A stretch of 64,000 bases of DNA from Taenia hydatigena (GCA_036345935.2 JADWOT020000009.1:758287-822286); one strand, 5' to 3'; positions 12,301 through 24,981 are shown, numbered from the stretch's first letter. Notes: generated by a model from the sequence alone, not told the origin. Made by a program: numbers and translations.

Positions 12301-15300
12301 CTCTCTCGCTTGCAACGGAGGTCATGCACAAGTGGTTGAATACCTCCTTCGCAACGGTGCCGACCCTACCCACGAACTGCGCGATGGTTGTACAATGGTC
12401 ATCGAGTGTGCACGATCCGGTTCCCCAACGGTTGCTAGACTCATCATTGACTACCCTCATAGTCTTGCAGTGGCCCTTACCACAGCTCCTGCTTCAACAC
12501 CACAATCCCTCCACCAGCCTCCTCCGCCTCCACCATTACAGCAGCCGCTCCAGCAACTCCAGAATGGTGCTCCGGGCGGCATTCCCATGGAGGCTGCCAC
12601 TGCGGTCATGCATCAGCATGCAGCTGCTGCGGCGGCTGTTGCTTTGCATCAGCAACAGCATAGGGGTGGGATGCAGGCTCTTCCTGCACCCAACCCGCAA
12701 TTGAAGGAGGCTTTGGCAAACGCTTATGCTGCAGGGTGGGCGGATGGAGCTGCTTCAAGGACTCAGCAGCAGGCTGCCTCCCTCCAGGCCTGTGGGGATG
12801 CCCACATCTGCCCAGCGTTGGAGAGAACACAGGACAAGTTGCATATCAAGGTGGGGGATAAAGTTGCTGCATCGAAGACACCGACAGGGGAGGAGGCTGC
12901 CGTTGACAGTCTCACGGATTTGCCACATATCCCTTGCACTGATGAATTTAGCTCTAGACTAATGGCACTCTTCCATGAGTGGAAGGGTGACAGCACTGAA
13001 TTTTTGCACCGTCTTGGAAGTGTCATGGCCTGCCCGGTTAACAACGCTGGCGCAGTTCGTACATCTGGTAGTGCTGCCATCAACCGCGCGAGTTCTGGGG
13101 GTCCAGATGCATCTGCAGTAATTACTGGGACTTTTTCCAATCAGCAGCGCCTCATGAAATGCGCTGGTAGTGGAGATCTCGTGGACGTCTTTGCTGCCCC
13201 ACCGCCGCCTCCGCCGACCAGCACGTCGTCTCCAACAACTACGACAACTTTCACTTCCACAACTACCTCGTGCTCGTCCTCAACATCTTCTTCAGGTGCT
13301 GTGGTTGGATGTGGTATCGCATCTACTAGAAGTTCAGGGAGCACTTCCAGTAGCAGTGGTAGTAGCAGCAGTATTCTCAGTTCAAGCACTCAGCTCATCG
13401 ACGTTCATTCAGTCGTGGCTCCGCCACCAACCGGAGTCTACTATCAACAGCAAGGAGGTATATGTCCTCTGGAAGTCTCACGGCGCCAGCAACCGCCTGG
13501 AGCAGTTGCTACCAGCCCTCCACAGCCATCAACATCATCCAAATCAACCGCGGGAGCGATAGATCCCGTTCTCTACGACCAGCTAATGAGCTGTTCCACA
13601 GGAGCCGCCACCGTTGGCACACAGCCCTCACCACCACCGCCACCTCCACCACCACCGCCGCCTCCAGCCACCACTTTACCTCCTACCACGGCATCCACAC
13701 CACAAGTGGACATCAATGCGTGCACTGAGTCCTCCAACGAGTCTGCACTTACATTGGCCTGCAGCGGGGGTTTTGTGGATCTGGCCCGTCTCCTTCTGGA
13801 ACGGGGTGCTGACAAAGAGCATCGAGATAAAAAATCACATACGCCTCTCCACACCGCCGTCTACTCCAATCAGCGTGCCATTGTAACTCTGCTCCTCGAC
13901 TACGGCGTAGATATTGAAGCTCAGGTCGATCGCACCAAGGATACCGCTCTATCGATTGCTTGCTCTCATGGTCGTTTAGACGTATGTCAATCATTCTTGA
14001 CTTTTTTTGAAGTCTTGGTGATAGTTTACGGCTATATTTCCTTCAGATTGCCGAGGATTTACTGAATCGGGGAGCAAATAAAGAGCACCGAAATTTTTCT
14101 GACTACACGCCGCTTAGTCTAGCAGCGTCCGGTGGTTTTGTTGACGTAATTCAGTTATTACTGCGTCATGGTGCGGAGATAAACTCGCGAACGGGTTCCA
14201 AATTGGGCATCTCACCGTTAATGTTAGCCTCAATGAACGGCTATACGGAGGCGGTGCGGGTTCTTCTAGAGCACGGCTCCGACATCAACGCACAGATTGA
14301 GACGAATCGCAACACTGCACTCACCTTGGCCTGCTTCCAAGGCCAACATGAGGTTGTGAAGTTGTTGGTGGAGCGAAACGCCAACATTGAGCATCGCGCC
14401 AAGACGGGCCTAACTCCCCTTATGGAAGCGGCTTCGGGTAACCACGTGAAGGTTGGATGTATTCTCTTGGAGCATGGGGCCGATGTAAACTCCCTCCCAG
14501 TGCTGAGTTCTAGAGACACAGCCCTGACAATCGCGGCCGACAAAGGGAAGACCGAGTTTGTTGAGCTCCTGCTAAAGCAGTAAGTTGGGGTTCGGTCTTA
14601 TTTAAAGTATTCTACTTAGTCGTATATGAGTAACCATTATTTTGGTTTTCTTTTAGCGGTGCCATAGTGGAAGCGCGGAATAAAAAGGGTGCAACCTCCC
14701 TGTGGCTGGCCTGTAATGGTAAGCTGTCGTAACTGCGACGGAGATTCGCCATCCCTTTCCCGCTGTTAGGAATACGGTTTTATTTTAGGAGGTCACCTGG
14801 AGGTTGTGGAACGACTGATAGCCGCCAAAGCAGACGTGAATAGCCAAGACAACCGCAAAGTCAGCTGTCTCATGGCGGCGTTCCGCAAAGGTCATGTGAA
14901 AGTCGTCAGTCTGTTGGTACAGCATGTCACCCAATTCCCCTCCGATAAGGACTGCCAGCGTCACATCAAAGTCGTTGCGCATGATAAGGTGATAAATCGT
15001 ATTTACGACATCGAAAATTGTCTGCTTGTTTTACGACCTTTCGCGTTGACGGATTTCTTGCTTTCATCAATCTGGCTCTCGGTGCAGTATAGTCTTGAAC
15101 TACTCGGGATATTATCTGAATTTCATTGCAATTACATATCTTTTCATTGATCTCGCCTTATCCATTTACAACGCCTATTGGCTTTTTTGGCCTCAATGGT
15201 ACCCTTTGATGTCAGTTGCCGGCGTGAATATCGGCTTTAAACCACTGGTATGTGCTTTGAGTTTTCCCCAAGTCGATTACCATCTTAGGTCAAAGCTTGA

Positions 15301-18300
15301 GGTCTAGCGGATCTTGTCAGGTCGTTTCTATCGTGTTGCAAAACACCTAAAGGCTTTTAGATTCCTTTTTTGAGTGGTCAAACGTGTTTGCGCTTTTCTT
15401 ATCATCTCATCTGATTCGTTGTGGAGTCAAAAACTGCCATACAGTGTACTCCAGTTACATCTCAGTTGGGTTATCAATTTTGCCCTCTTTTCGCACTAGT
15501 AGCTTCAGCGCCATAGTCATGCATTCTTTCAAAGAAGGTTTCTTAGCTTAACCCCATAATTTAACAAATTGAACTCCCTTTCTCTGATGTGATATAAGTT
15601 GCATGTTGAAATGCCTTTTGAAAACGGCACCAACTGCGGTCGTCATTCGCTGACTCGGTCGTGCGTGCGCACATGGCCGCGGATTTTGTTCAACCCGAAC
15701 TAATAATGCGCCTCAATCACCCCTTTGTGGGCGCCAGTAGTTTCTCAAGTTATCCGCCCTTCCGCCTCCTATTGGTGGGTGGGTGCGCACGTGGTAGTGG
15801 TGTCACTTGTCGAGTTCGCGTTGTGCACCAACCAGGTGCATTAGTCACCTCTCGCAGTACACCAATCGCAACATCGGTTCCGCACGTTCTGTTTTTTCAT
15901 TGGTAGGTGGATGCGCACGTATGTGAGAGGCATAGTGCATATGGGGCTGCGTTGACTGGCTACGTCATATGACGAACGGCAGCAGCTGTGGCATACTTCG
16001 AGTGATCGCACTTAGGACACAAGGAAAAAGTCCTCGTTTCAGAGGCCGTAGAACTTTCGATGATCAGCCTTTTCCGTCTCAACTGCCGCTTCTGCATTCT
16101 TCACCAGCGCTACTACTTTTGTCACTTTCGTCAAAACACCGTAGTAATCGCATTTCAACCCAGTAGGGAACGGGGCGAGAGCTCGAGATTGTTGGATTTT
16201 TATCACCCTTTCCATGATTCTAACGTCATGCTTACTCATCGCCTCTCCGCTGCCACAGCTAAGAAGCCCCCTTCGGAGTTACTTTATACCCTTTCCTCGA
16301 AGCTTGACAACTTCAGTCTCTTTCCCCAGACATCAATGTCAATAGCATCGTCGCAGACGAGTAGTGCAGGTGGAAACGATTGTTTAGAGCAGAGCGTCGG
16401 GGTGTTTTTCGATATTGAGGCTGTCCCTATCTCTTCCGTTTCACCGCCTCTTGTAAGGGCGTCCTTTCTACTCAGGGATACAATGAATGCTAATTTCAAT
16501 GTAAGTGACCTCCACCTCTCACCTGATGACTTCTTTTGCCATTTCAATTATTTCCACCCTTGTCCCACTTTTCTTGCCGTAGTTGTTTGTGGTCGGTGAA
16601 ATGTAGAAGAAACTAATTCCAACTGCTCAGAAGGATGTTTTGATCGGTTATTCTTTTGAGAGGGATGTGGCGTGGATTTCAGATTTTTAGAGTGGCATCT
16701 ATCGCTTAGTTTCGTGTTACGAATATTCTTGAAAGGTTTACTCACTTATTGTACACTCAGGTTGGAATCCCCAGGATGCGTGTTGATAGCCATGGTTCAG
16801 AAAGCGAAAATTGCATGGTCCGTTTTGTCAATTTCATGTTTGCTTTGTGGTGTTTACATACTGTTTGGGTATGACTATCTTCTAGTTGATTGACAGGTGC
16901 TACCTTTCATGCCTTCTTATTTTCGGGTCGTCACTATTATCTACTTCTAGTCGGAATATACTTGAATTAAGGGAATCACGGACTTATTTTTGGTCTTTAA
17001 TCCATCCTTTCCCACCAAATCACTTTTCTTTGGTTCATTTTTATCCCGAAAACTGTTCCTGGACGTATTTCATTTTTCGACCTTTGATCTTGGTGTGTTA
17101 GGCAGTGAGTGCCTCTATCAGGAAATAAACCGCCTAAAAAGCTCGCGCTCCTTATATTCGGATTCAGATGTGAGAATCGGTCGGGCTGTTGCAATTTCTG
17201 GAATGTTCTTTGATTATGCGAGTTGTTTTCTGGAGGTAAATTTGTGATGTCCGCTCCGTTGCTATTAGCAGTTATCGCCCATTTCAATCTTGAGTGTGCA
17301 TGGGCGTCGAAACCACAACTGTGTAGGTCGCTGTCGGTTTGTATTCGGCATCTGGCAGAGCTATTGATTTGACTTCTTTTCTTCATTTTATGCTGACAGT
17401 CTGTGCTCCCTTTTACAACTAAATAACGTGATCGCTTTTAGATCCATTGGACTTAGGAATTTTTTGTTTTTCTTCGTCCCCCAATTTCTTCGTGTTTTTT
17501 CTTTGTCGACATTTACGTCCAAGAATCTTATTTTGCCAAACAACAGGTTGAGGTCGGTAGTCCGCTGTCCTATCCGTCTTCATCAACTTTATGGTGACTC
17601 AGTGTCTATGTATTTCCATCCCAGTGATGGCACACCTTCCCTCTGCTTCATAATAAAACGTGATGCCGCTACTCGTCCACATGGGATGACTCATTATGGC
17701 CTCGAAGTTGTGACCTTAGGTGAACAAGTTGGGGCACATTAAGATGCAACCGCCCCTCGTCTAGGGAAACAAATATTTTAATTTTGTTGTGACCCTAACA
17801 CCAATTGTTTTTGTTCCCACTGCTATTACATCAACTGTGTGCACTTTCGGGGACTCGTGTCACAATTGCGGGCAGCACCACCGCGTGGGGAGAGGGCTGG
17901 GGCAGCTGGTGCGAGATGGGAGGTTGAAGGGGGTCACGTGACATCTCGCTGTTAAATTTCGCTCTTCAGTGTATACGCAAATCCTTTTATGGCTGTGCGC
18001 GTCTTTGTGTGTCCAGTGGTAACGTGTAGGCTGGTACTCATTTGTGCATGTGCCTTCTCAGGTTGGAGTGATGTAGTGAGGTTGGACTTTGGGCTCTGTC
18101 TCAGCATCCGCGCCTATGATACCATCCTGCCTTCGATTGGCAGCTACGTCGTCATTTAGTGCTAACGGCACCTTTGGTTTCATCCTAACGTGACCTGTCA
18201 GGTCATCCGAAGGTTTTCTGTGGGCATCTATTGGCAACGACGATGGATTGGTATTTTGCAAATAATAAGAGTTATCGTGTTTTGTGTGTATGTGTGAGAA

Positions 18301-21300
18301 AAGTGTTTGTACTTTTATGGAACTGCGTACTCGTGTGCGCACACACACTAAGTCATGCAAATGACCCTTGGCCGTGCTTTGCCAGCTGTGTGGTCACTTT
18401 TTTTTGTTTTCAAAGTTTCTCTCTTTGAAATATGCTAATTGTTTGTCGTCAATGTCTGGCGGATGGTCGGTAATCTACATTGAGAAAAGTTTTCGCAATT
18501 TGGGACCCCATCCAGCCAGCTAATTTGAGATGGCATTGGACCAGAATTACTTATTCTTGGCGTTTTTTTCTAATTGGCATCTACATTATTGATTCTTGCT
18601 CATTTTAGAATAATCGATGGCATTTGACAAAATCGCTGACTTGCTGCTGTCGCTTGCGAATAAATCGAACGATTTTTCTTGGACCTGGAGTCGAGTCTTG
18701 ACGTTTGATTCGATTTTTGGCTGAGAGAACACCTTTGATACTCCATGTATCTTCCCATTCATAGTCCTTTGAACGAACTTCAATGATGCCGCTTGTGCCT
18801 CGTGGTCTGGAACGAGTTTCATGGTCACTCTTATGCCACTTACCACGGGGAATTCACATTTGGCAGTTACTAATTTTATCATTCAGAAGGTCAGACTTTT
18901 CGAGTGGTAGAATCACCCTCCATTTGTCCCGAATTAATTACGCATTGGGAAACTTAATTTGCGGTGGATTCGTCAGTCATCTTACCCAGGGTTGAGAGTG
19001 TTAATTTTCTTGGGATGCCAAAGTGGTGACGCATCGTTCTCTTGAATTTTTGTGTGATAAAAGTGCTTGTGATTCTCTTCCGATTCGAAATTGGCTACTC
19101 AGAGAGTAAATACGTCCTCATACGCATACACGCGCGCACTTTTAATTGACTACCTTCTTAATTTGCATCTAATTCGTGTGAATGTGCGTATCTCCTGGGT
19201 TTTTCTTCCTATTGTTCTACGCGTTCATGCATGATAGAATTTGATCTCAGCAACACCCGCACCAAACGTTTTTTTTCGTTCTGGTTATGTCCTCAATGCT
19301 CATAGACTAGCTATAGGTTTTTTGGAAGTCGAGGCCTACTGAGAAGTCATTTCAAATGCACGGGTTCTTCTTAAGTTAAACCTGAACTTTTGGGCTTATA
19401 AAGGAAGTGGACAAATTTAGAAGAATGAAAGGTGTATTCGTTTATGCGCCCATCTAAATATGGTTTGACTAATGCCTACAAAATGGTTTACATATGGAAG
19501 CGTTTGTGCGGTTCTAACTTCGTAAAATTGTAAAGCTCGCGGACGACCACACAGGAGGGCTTGTCCTCCGTCCGCTTCCACAGTAAGTTATGTTTGCGAA
19601 ATTGGGGGATAGGAAGGAACTGAAAGGGAATCATCATGACAGTTCTGAGTGCCCATCGTATTGTACTATGCTTGAAGTATTCTGTAGGTACGATTAATTA
19701 TCCGTGTATCCGGGTGTCACAACTCATTTAGCGGGAAACTTTCATCCCCACGTGGTGATCCTTGTATTCCTTGCCATTCAATGGCGATATCCGGACTGGT
19801 CTGCGATGTGTACCGCCTACTACCATAATAGGACGCCTTTCATTGTTCACACAATCGGAAATGATGGCCCGACTTTGAAGGGGTTTCCATGGCTTTCTGA
19901 GGAGAAAAAAAGCAGATTTTTTCACAGGAGGTATCTGGCATTAATCTTTCTTTCAGGAGTTGGCAGAGAGATGTCAGCAATGTCGGAAGATCATTTCGGC
20001 TGCCAAAGAGAAACAGGAAGGGGAAGCGAGGAAAAATGCCAGCGTTCTACTGGAACAGATTGAACAAGAGGAGGAGGAACGTGCCAATAAAGAGGCGATG
20101 CAGGCACGGAAGCGAGAGCGGAAGCGTAATAAGCGGAAGGCGAAACAGGAGGCTGCTGCAGCTGCTGAGGCTGCCAAGGAGAAAGCTGCCGCAGCCGCCG
20201 CCGCCGCTGCCGCTGCCACTGCTACTGTTTCTGAAGTGGCCTCGAAAAAGATTCCTTCGACCAAATTAGCTGAAGAACAGTCTTCTGTGTAAGTCTGGCT
20301 TTGTTGTGGCGCTTTAATAATGATGGTAGGTGGCACAGTCGGACTTTTTGGTTGATGTTTGTCGTGTGTTCGTTTTCCTTAGTCACTTGGTGTCGCGCGC
20401 TTGCATTTATGCAGGTAACTGCACTGGTATCTTTAACACTGTCACTCGCACTTGGCCTTATTCCCCTTCCAGAAAACAAGCCGAACTCATTCCTGAAGAA
20501 GAAGAACCTACCCCGTCTGTACAACCTGCTCAGAATAAACTTCCTCCATCCTCCAATAATGCTCCTGAAGGGCTTCCCGTAAGCTCCGAACAGCAGCAGC
20601 ACCACAAGTTTGAACCTTTGTCTTCGAAGAAGAAGAACAAACATCAAACTCCTCCGTCACAAACAATTGAGCGACCTGGTCAAAAAGAACCGGAGATGAG
20701 TAAATCCATGCCTTCTCAATCCAACATTTCTGAGGTGAAACGCGAGAAGAACCGTTCCAAGAAGCAGCCCCAACAACAACAGCAGCAATCTCAGCGAACC
20801 AAACCTATTGCTTCTCAGCAGACCCTTGAATCCACCGTCTCTCCTACTGCAAGCGTTACAGCTGCGGAGGCCGAAGTAGGCGATTCCGTGTTGTGGGATA
20901 CCCCCGCTTTTGATCATTCCTCCGATTCTACTGCAGGAAACGATTGGTTGGTCGCTCAACCTGGTAGCAGTAACCGTAGCCATCGTGCTCCCACTTCCAT
21001 AGTTAGCCAAACTGAGACCTTCTCTGGGAGTGATTGGAAGACCAGTGGTTCCTCTGGATCTGGTGGCTCGGCGAAACGGAAGATTGCAATATCGGTGTCG
21101 AAGCACGATATTGGTAAGATCATCGGCCAAGGTGGCGCTGTTGTGAGTGCTCTTCGCAATATGTCCGGCATCCAGATCGATATTGAAAGCGCGCGAGGTG
21201 ATGAGGTGACGGAGAGAATGGTTTATCTAAAGGGACCCGGGGAAATTGTTCATCGAACCTACCAGATGATCCAGGATCTATTGTCCGGTGTTCTGGCTGG

Positions 21301-24300
21301 GAATGAGGTCATCGCAAGGGCTAAGACGAGCACTAAAATGGGCACAAACTCCTCATTTACCACACCTTCTAATGGTGCTAGTCGAGGCGTTGGAGGGGGT
21401 GCTTCGGCATCACGAAAGATGGGATCGGGAGGGAGTATTCCTTCGGCAACGAAAGCTATCCCACTTCAGAGTCTTCCCACGCCTCAGCCGCTCATGTTGG
21501 CGAAGGTGACAAATCCAAACTTAACTGTTAAGGCATCCACCTCAAATAACAGCAATGTTTCAAAAATTGTTGCCTCACAATCCACCTCTTGGGGTGCAAC
21601 AAAAACTACGCAGAGGTGTAATTTCGCGTCGGTGGCAGCAGCTGGTGCCGTTTCGTCTCCTCAACAACAACAGCAGTCGTCGGCATCCAAGGAGTCGAAG
21701 AACCGGACTAAACCGTCCGCATCGACATCATCCTCATCCGCTCAACAACAGCCATCACCCCATTCGAATCCGGTTTCTCTGCTCTCGGTCACTATCGCCG
21801 CTCTTTCGGAGTGTCCTAAGAACGCCTCGATCTTCTCAACTGCTCCGATCTCCCTCCTGGATGAACAGAGTTTTCCACCACTCTCAACCACTTCCGCTTG
21901 CATGGTGTCGACTTCCACCACTGTGACGAACAAAGTAGCCGAATCTGCGCACGTCCCACCGCGTAAAATGAGTTTACCAACACTGCAGACTGACACCAGT
22001 GTTTCGCTTTCTGTTCCTACTTCTTCACCGCCTCTCGCTGCTTCAGCTTCCAGCGCCGGTGCCGCAGCTTCAGGCAGCTGCAGTGGCATTGGTGGATTGA
22101 TGGACAAGAAATCACGTAAACAGTCCGACTCCACTGCGATTCCAGCTTCTGCAGATACCTCTGCGCTCCAAACATCGAAATCGCTTCCTGTATCCGTCCC
22201 TCAGACTGCTCCTAGTGGCTCTTCTCGTCCATTCGCACGAGCTCCAGGCTCGGAGAGGAGTGCTAACCGACATGCTGGAGTCACTTCTGCCTCTATTTCC
22301 TCTGCCACGCCAGGTATGACTATTAGCCTGGCTGGAGCTGCTTCGACGAAACGAGTTAATCCGACAACAACTGTGGCGTTTGGTGGAGGTAGTGGCAGTG
22401 GCGGTGATAGCGTTTTTCTCAGTCGTCCGAGCAATGCCTCTGGGTCTCTGAATCCATTGCCTCAACCACTTGTCACCGTAGAGAATCTGGAAGCGTTCTT
22501 TCCTACTTCTCAGCAATCAATGCTTCACTCGGCACCCACATCAATGAGCCAGTTCGATGTGACTCCCAGCGCTATGTGGTCCAACTTTGGAACTGCGGGT
22601 GGGAACGAAACCTCTTTCTCCTCTTCCTACGAGTACCTGGGTGGGCGTGGAGCCAACCCGGGTACCGCCCCAAGCAGTGGTATTAATACGAGTTCAAACT
22701 ACGCAAGTCTTCTGCAGAATCTGGGAATTCGTAACTTCGAGTCTATCGTAAATGCAGCAATGATGGAAGACAATATCTTTCCTCCTCACCTTCAGTCGAG
22801 TTATCGTCTGTCACAGCAGAGTCAGCTTGGAAGAGGTGGGGGCGGAAGTGTTGTCTGCAAACCAAGTGGTTCTTCTTCATCCACTACCGTCGCAGATTCC
22901 TTCATGGCTGCGGCTTTTTCTAACGCCTCAAACCCGAATCGGGTCGGTGGCGGCAACAGTGTCTTTGCACAACGCGACTATGCACTCTTTAACGGCGCTA
23001 ATTCTACCTCTTCTATCAGCAACAGTAACAATAACAATCCCTCTAATGCTTTCCTTTCGTCTCGACTAAATCCGGTGAATAATGCACAACAAATGGTTCA
23101 ACAGCCACCCGCCAACCTTCAGGCGAAATCACAACAAGCCTTCTTACAACAACAGCACCATGCGCAACACCATCACCAGTCCTTCAATTTGGGAATGCCA
23201 TCCTCGCAGCTACCTCTGGATCAGTCACTCTACCTCGGAACAAGTGGAAGTGGACACGCTACCTATCAAGGAACTGGTAGCACCCTGCCTTCTGCTGCTG
23301 CTGGTGGTGGTGGTTCTTCCAACTACGCTTTTTCCTCGGTTGGGAGAGTCTATCCGCCTCTCCCGCAGCGCCAGCAACAGGAAACTCAGCCGACAACACC
23401 CCATCAGCAGCCCACTCCAATTGGAGCTGAACGGCGACGTCCACAGGGTGTTTCCAACTCCGCTGGCGTTGTGACAACAAGTACTGACGTAACTGGCCAA
23501 TCTGTGGCCTCTGCACAGAATGTCTTCAATCCTGTTGCAGCTGCAGCCAACCAAGCGTTCGTAGCACTTCTGCTGCAGCAACAGCAGCAACAACAACACC
23601 AACAGCATCAGCAAACCTTGCAAGAGTCAGCAGTTGGCGGTGGCTCCACGTGGCCGCAGACTCTGCAGTCGCTGCAGCATCAGAGCTCCTTTTGGTCACA
23701 GGGTTTGTGTAAGTTTGCCCTCTCAAATCGTCAATGCCTCGTCTGTTAGAGGGTCACTCAAATTTCTCATTCGCAGTTATCTTTTTGAAGGTAAGAATCA
23801 CCTACTAGGACGAAGCTTATCAACGAATTTTGTTTTGATTCGTTTCTCTCTTTCAAATTAGACGTTCTCTGGTTGTCAACCATCAGCTTTGTTTTGGTAA
23901 ATGCAGATGATGCAATACAATCTCCCTATCTTAGTAGTTTAGCTCCCATGATTTTTGACGCGGCTAACGTGTGTCACGGGAAGTAAATTTGCCTGCATTG
24001 TTGAGCTGCCGCTAATTCAAGTGCGATTATTGGTTTGCTGGTTCCTTATTTTCAATAAATAACGTTACTTTGTTGGCATTGCTCTGTGAATGTTTTTTTT
24101 TCTGTCGATCTGGTTTGGTTTTAACTTTACAAATAGGAGTGTAGATTTACCGGACTTTGGATTATCTCAATTATGAAGCTGTTGAATTCACAATTCCCAT
24201 CGTCACCTGGACTGTGTTTACTCATTGGTTCAAGTGATGACGGAGGCAAATGATTAATTGATGTCCGTTTTATGAGTTGGCAGATTCCTCCTAGCCATAA

Positions 24301-24981
24301 ATTCGACGCATCTCCCAAGTGCTTCAATGTCATGAGCTCTGATTGACTTAGTGGTTTTTTGATGACTTGGTCCAGTGCTTTTCAAAGACTGGTAGCTCAA
24401 TTCTATTTGTAGCCTGTTTTTTTATGTTGATGCGTCTGTACTTCTTTTTAATTTGCATCGCTAGTAGCCAAGATGTTCTGAGGCTGTGGATCGGCCATCT
24501 TCACGATTAAACCACATGAATTTTGTGAATTTCACGGTTTCAAAATCTTATTGATGTTTGTTTTTATTCAGCTGGAGGTCTAGGAGCTTCAAGTGGAACA
24601 TCGCAGCAACAGCAGCAACAACAACAGCATCAGCAATCCCTGATGGCGAACACAGCTGCCGCAGTTGCCGCCCTGGCGAACCTTTGCCCTTGGCCCAACC
24701 AGCCAAGTGGTCCCGGTGGTGTCCCCGCCAATGCTACTAATATCAGCAACAACAACAACGGTAACCCAGCTGCCACATGGATGATGTCTACTCCCTTCCA
24801 CCAGGCCTCGCAGGCCGCCTTCCAGTCATCGCAGTTGCGTTCTCAACCAACGCAAGCGGCTGCTGCTGCTGCCTCCTCAATCCCTGCGCCTCTGCAACCA
24901 CCACCACCTACTTCTGTTGTCGTTGAAGATCAGCAGGCGCCTCCTCCTCCGTCGTCAACGCAACAGAAGCAGCAGCAGTAG
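9249..24981 (+). CDS. ANKHD1: Mask / ANKHD1-ANKRD17 orthologue: multiple ankyrin repeats, single KH domain protein
   Basis: Exons: 9249-9398 (tentative), 9819-9994, 10036-10207, 10269-10631, 11011-11344, 11850-13981, 14047-14579, 14657-14718, 14789-14988, 19957-20288, 20473-23708, 24572-24981. All phases close and give about 2,699 residues, near the vertebrate length of about 2,500-2,600. In order: 14 ankyrin repeats (about residues 140-600), a Pro/Ser/Thr/Gln-rich linker, 10 further repeats (about 1020-1374), a Lys/Arg/Glu/Ala-rich coiled segment, one KH domain (about 1685-1755, loop GQGG), and a long Ser/Gln/Asn-rich tail. Stretches such as 'AACGGHTELV', 'DEGYTPLMEAAREGHE' and 'FRKGHVKVV' are nearly identical to human ANKHD1 as I know it. 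In flies and mammals Mask proteins are cytoplasmic/nuclear scaffolds that support receptor tyrosine kinase signalling and Yorkie/YAP activity; KH domains bind RNA. ANKHD1 and ANKRD17 are vertebrate duplicates, so this gene is co-orthologous to both. The start exon is the least certain part. Confidence 0.93.
9819..9994 (+). CDS. ANKHD1: Mask gene, exon 2
   Basis: Acceptor TTCTGTAG, donor GC|GTAAGT, phase 2 end. It encodes a pre-ankyrin segment ('DLCPETRLNLCRFLQNAP') that has a degenerate counterpart at the start of the upstream pseudogene. The following intron is only 41 bases. Confidence 0.8.
10036..10207 (+). CDS. ANKHD1: Mask gene, exon 3 (first ankyrin repeat)
   Basis: It begins after TTCATTAG and ends 'LLLQRG' at GTGAGT in phase 0. 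It holds the first recognisable ankyrin repeat ('NNSVATVELLLQRG'). The following intron is 61 bases. Confidence 0.88.
10269..10631 (+). CDS. ANKHD1: Mask gene, exon 4 (ankyrin repeats)
   Basis: 121 codons in phase 0 between TTCTTCAG and GTATAT. It carries repeats with the consensus TPL-EAA-GH-VE-LL signature, including 'YTALHYAAANGHLNCVKLL' and 'HTPLMEATSNGHIEVAR'. The end 'KESALTLASYK' matches human 'KESALTLACYK'. Confidence 0.93.
11011..11344 (+). CDS. ANKHD1: Mask gene, exon 5 (ankyrin repeats)
   Basis: It starts 'GHAEMVKFLL' after GAACAG and ends in phase 1 at G|GTCAGT. It holds three and a half ankyrin repeats; 'ESPLTLAACGGH' and 'NDEGYTPLMEAAREGHE' are essentially identical to human ANKHD1. 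Confidence 0.95.
11850..13981 (+). CDS. ANKHD1: Mask gene, exon 6 (end of ankyrin block 1, linker, start of block 2)
   Basis: A large 2,132-base exon. The first ~200 codons finish ankyrin block 1 ('ADVNAKTEETQETALTLAAC' to 'LIIDYPHSL'). About 415 codons of Pro/Gln/Ser/Thr-rich linker follow (polyproline, Ser runs). The last ~90 codons open block 2 at 'VDINACTESSNESALTLACS'. The linker is poorly conserved, as is usual for this family. Confidence 0.94.
14047..14579 (+). CDS. ANKHD1: Mask gene, exon 7 (ankyrin block 2)
   Basis: It contains the most conserved part of block 2, for example 'NRNTALTLACFQG', 'IEHRAKTGLTPLMEAASG' and 'SSRDTALTIAADKG', each matching human ANKHD1 almost residue for residue. 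The acceptor is TCCTTCAG and the donor CA|GTAAGT in phase 2. Confidence 0.95.
14657..14718 (+). CDS. ANKHD1: Mask gene, exon 8 (62 bases)
   Basis: A small exon completing one ankyrin repeat and starting the next ('GAIVEARNKKGATSLWLAC'). It enters in phase 2 and leaves in phase 1. It is too short to show as an independent open frame but is required for continuity with human 'NKKGNTPLWLASNGGH'. Confidence 0.92.
14789..14988 (+). CDS. ANKHD1: Mask gene, exon 9 (last ankyrin repeats)
   Basis: It encodes the end of ankyrin block 2 ('DNRKVSCLMAAFRKGHVKVV', then 'TQFPSDKDCQRHI'), matching human 'DNRKITPLMSAFRKGHVKVV'. It ends DK|GTGATA in phase 0, exactly where the next exon resumes with 'ELAERCQQC'. 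Confidence 0.93.
14989..19956 (+). other. Mask gene intron 9 (4,968 bases)
   Basis: By far the largest intron of this gene; the others are 41-863 bases. It separates the ankyrin half from the KH half. Apart from one phase-compatible exon-like stretch (16228-16500, listed separately) I see no coding sequence, transposon or RNA gene in it. Confidence 0.8.
16228..16500 (+). other. Candidate alternative first exon inside Mask intron 9
   Basis: A 91-codon frame starts ATG at 16228 and ends AAT|GTAAGT at 16500, a strong donor in phase 0. It could splice directly onto the phase-0 exon at 19957 and give a KH-half isoform without ankyrin repeats. The encoded residues match nothing I recognise, so this rests on the splice site and open frame only. 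Confidence 0.22.
19957..20288 (+). CDS. ANKHD1: Mask gene, exon 10 (charged coiled segment)
   Basis: It starts 'ELAERCQQCRKIISAAKEK' (human 'ELLKKCHQCVETIVKAKDQ') and continues with 'KNASVLLEQIEQEEEERA' and Lys/Arg-rich residues, as in the family. A poly-alanine run of 11 residues follows. It ends GT|GTAAGT in phase 2. Confidence 0.93.
20473..23708 (+). CDS. ANKHD1: Mask gene, exon 11 (KH domain and disordered tail)
   Basis: A 3,236-base exon, acceptor CCCTTCCAG, donor T|GTAAGT. About 200 codons in, at 21074-21286, is the single KH domain: 'KIAISVSKHDIGKIIGQGG', with the GxxG RNA-binding loop GQGG at 21125-21136, and 'SGIQIDIESARGD'. The rest is Ser/Thr/Gln/Asn/Gly-rich disorder with polyglutamine near the end. 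Human ANKHD1 has GRGG at the loop. Confidence 0.93.
24572..24981 (+). CDS. ANKHD1: Mask gene, exon 12 (C-terminus)
   Basis: It begins after TTTTTATTCAG in phase 1, encodes a Gln/Ala/Pro-rich tail and stops at TAG 24979-24981. Frame and composition continue exon 11. The last residues are not conserved with vertebrates, so the stop is assigned from the open frame. Confidence 0.85.

Noticed and set aside
21742..22516. Long minus-strand frames opposite Mask exon 11
   Set aside because: Antisense shadows of the Ser/Pro-rich coding exon; the plus strand carries the KH domain and consistent splice phases.
23778..23791. 14-base microexon candidate TTATCTTTTTGAAG between CGCAG and GTAAGA, between Mask exons 11 and 12
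   Set aside because: Including it would shift exon 12 into a frame that hits TAG almost at once; direct joining of exons 11 and 12 keeps the frame.
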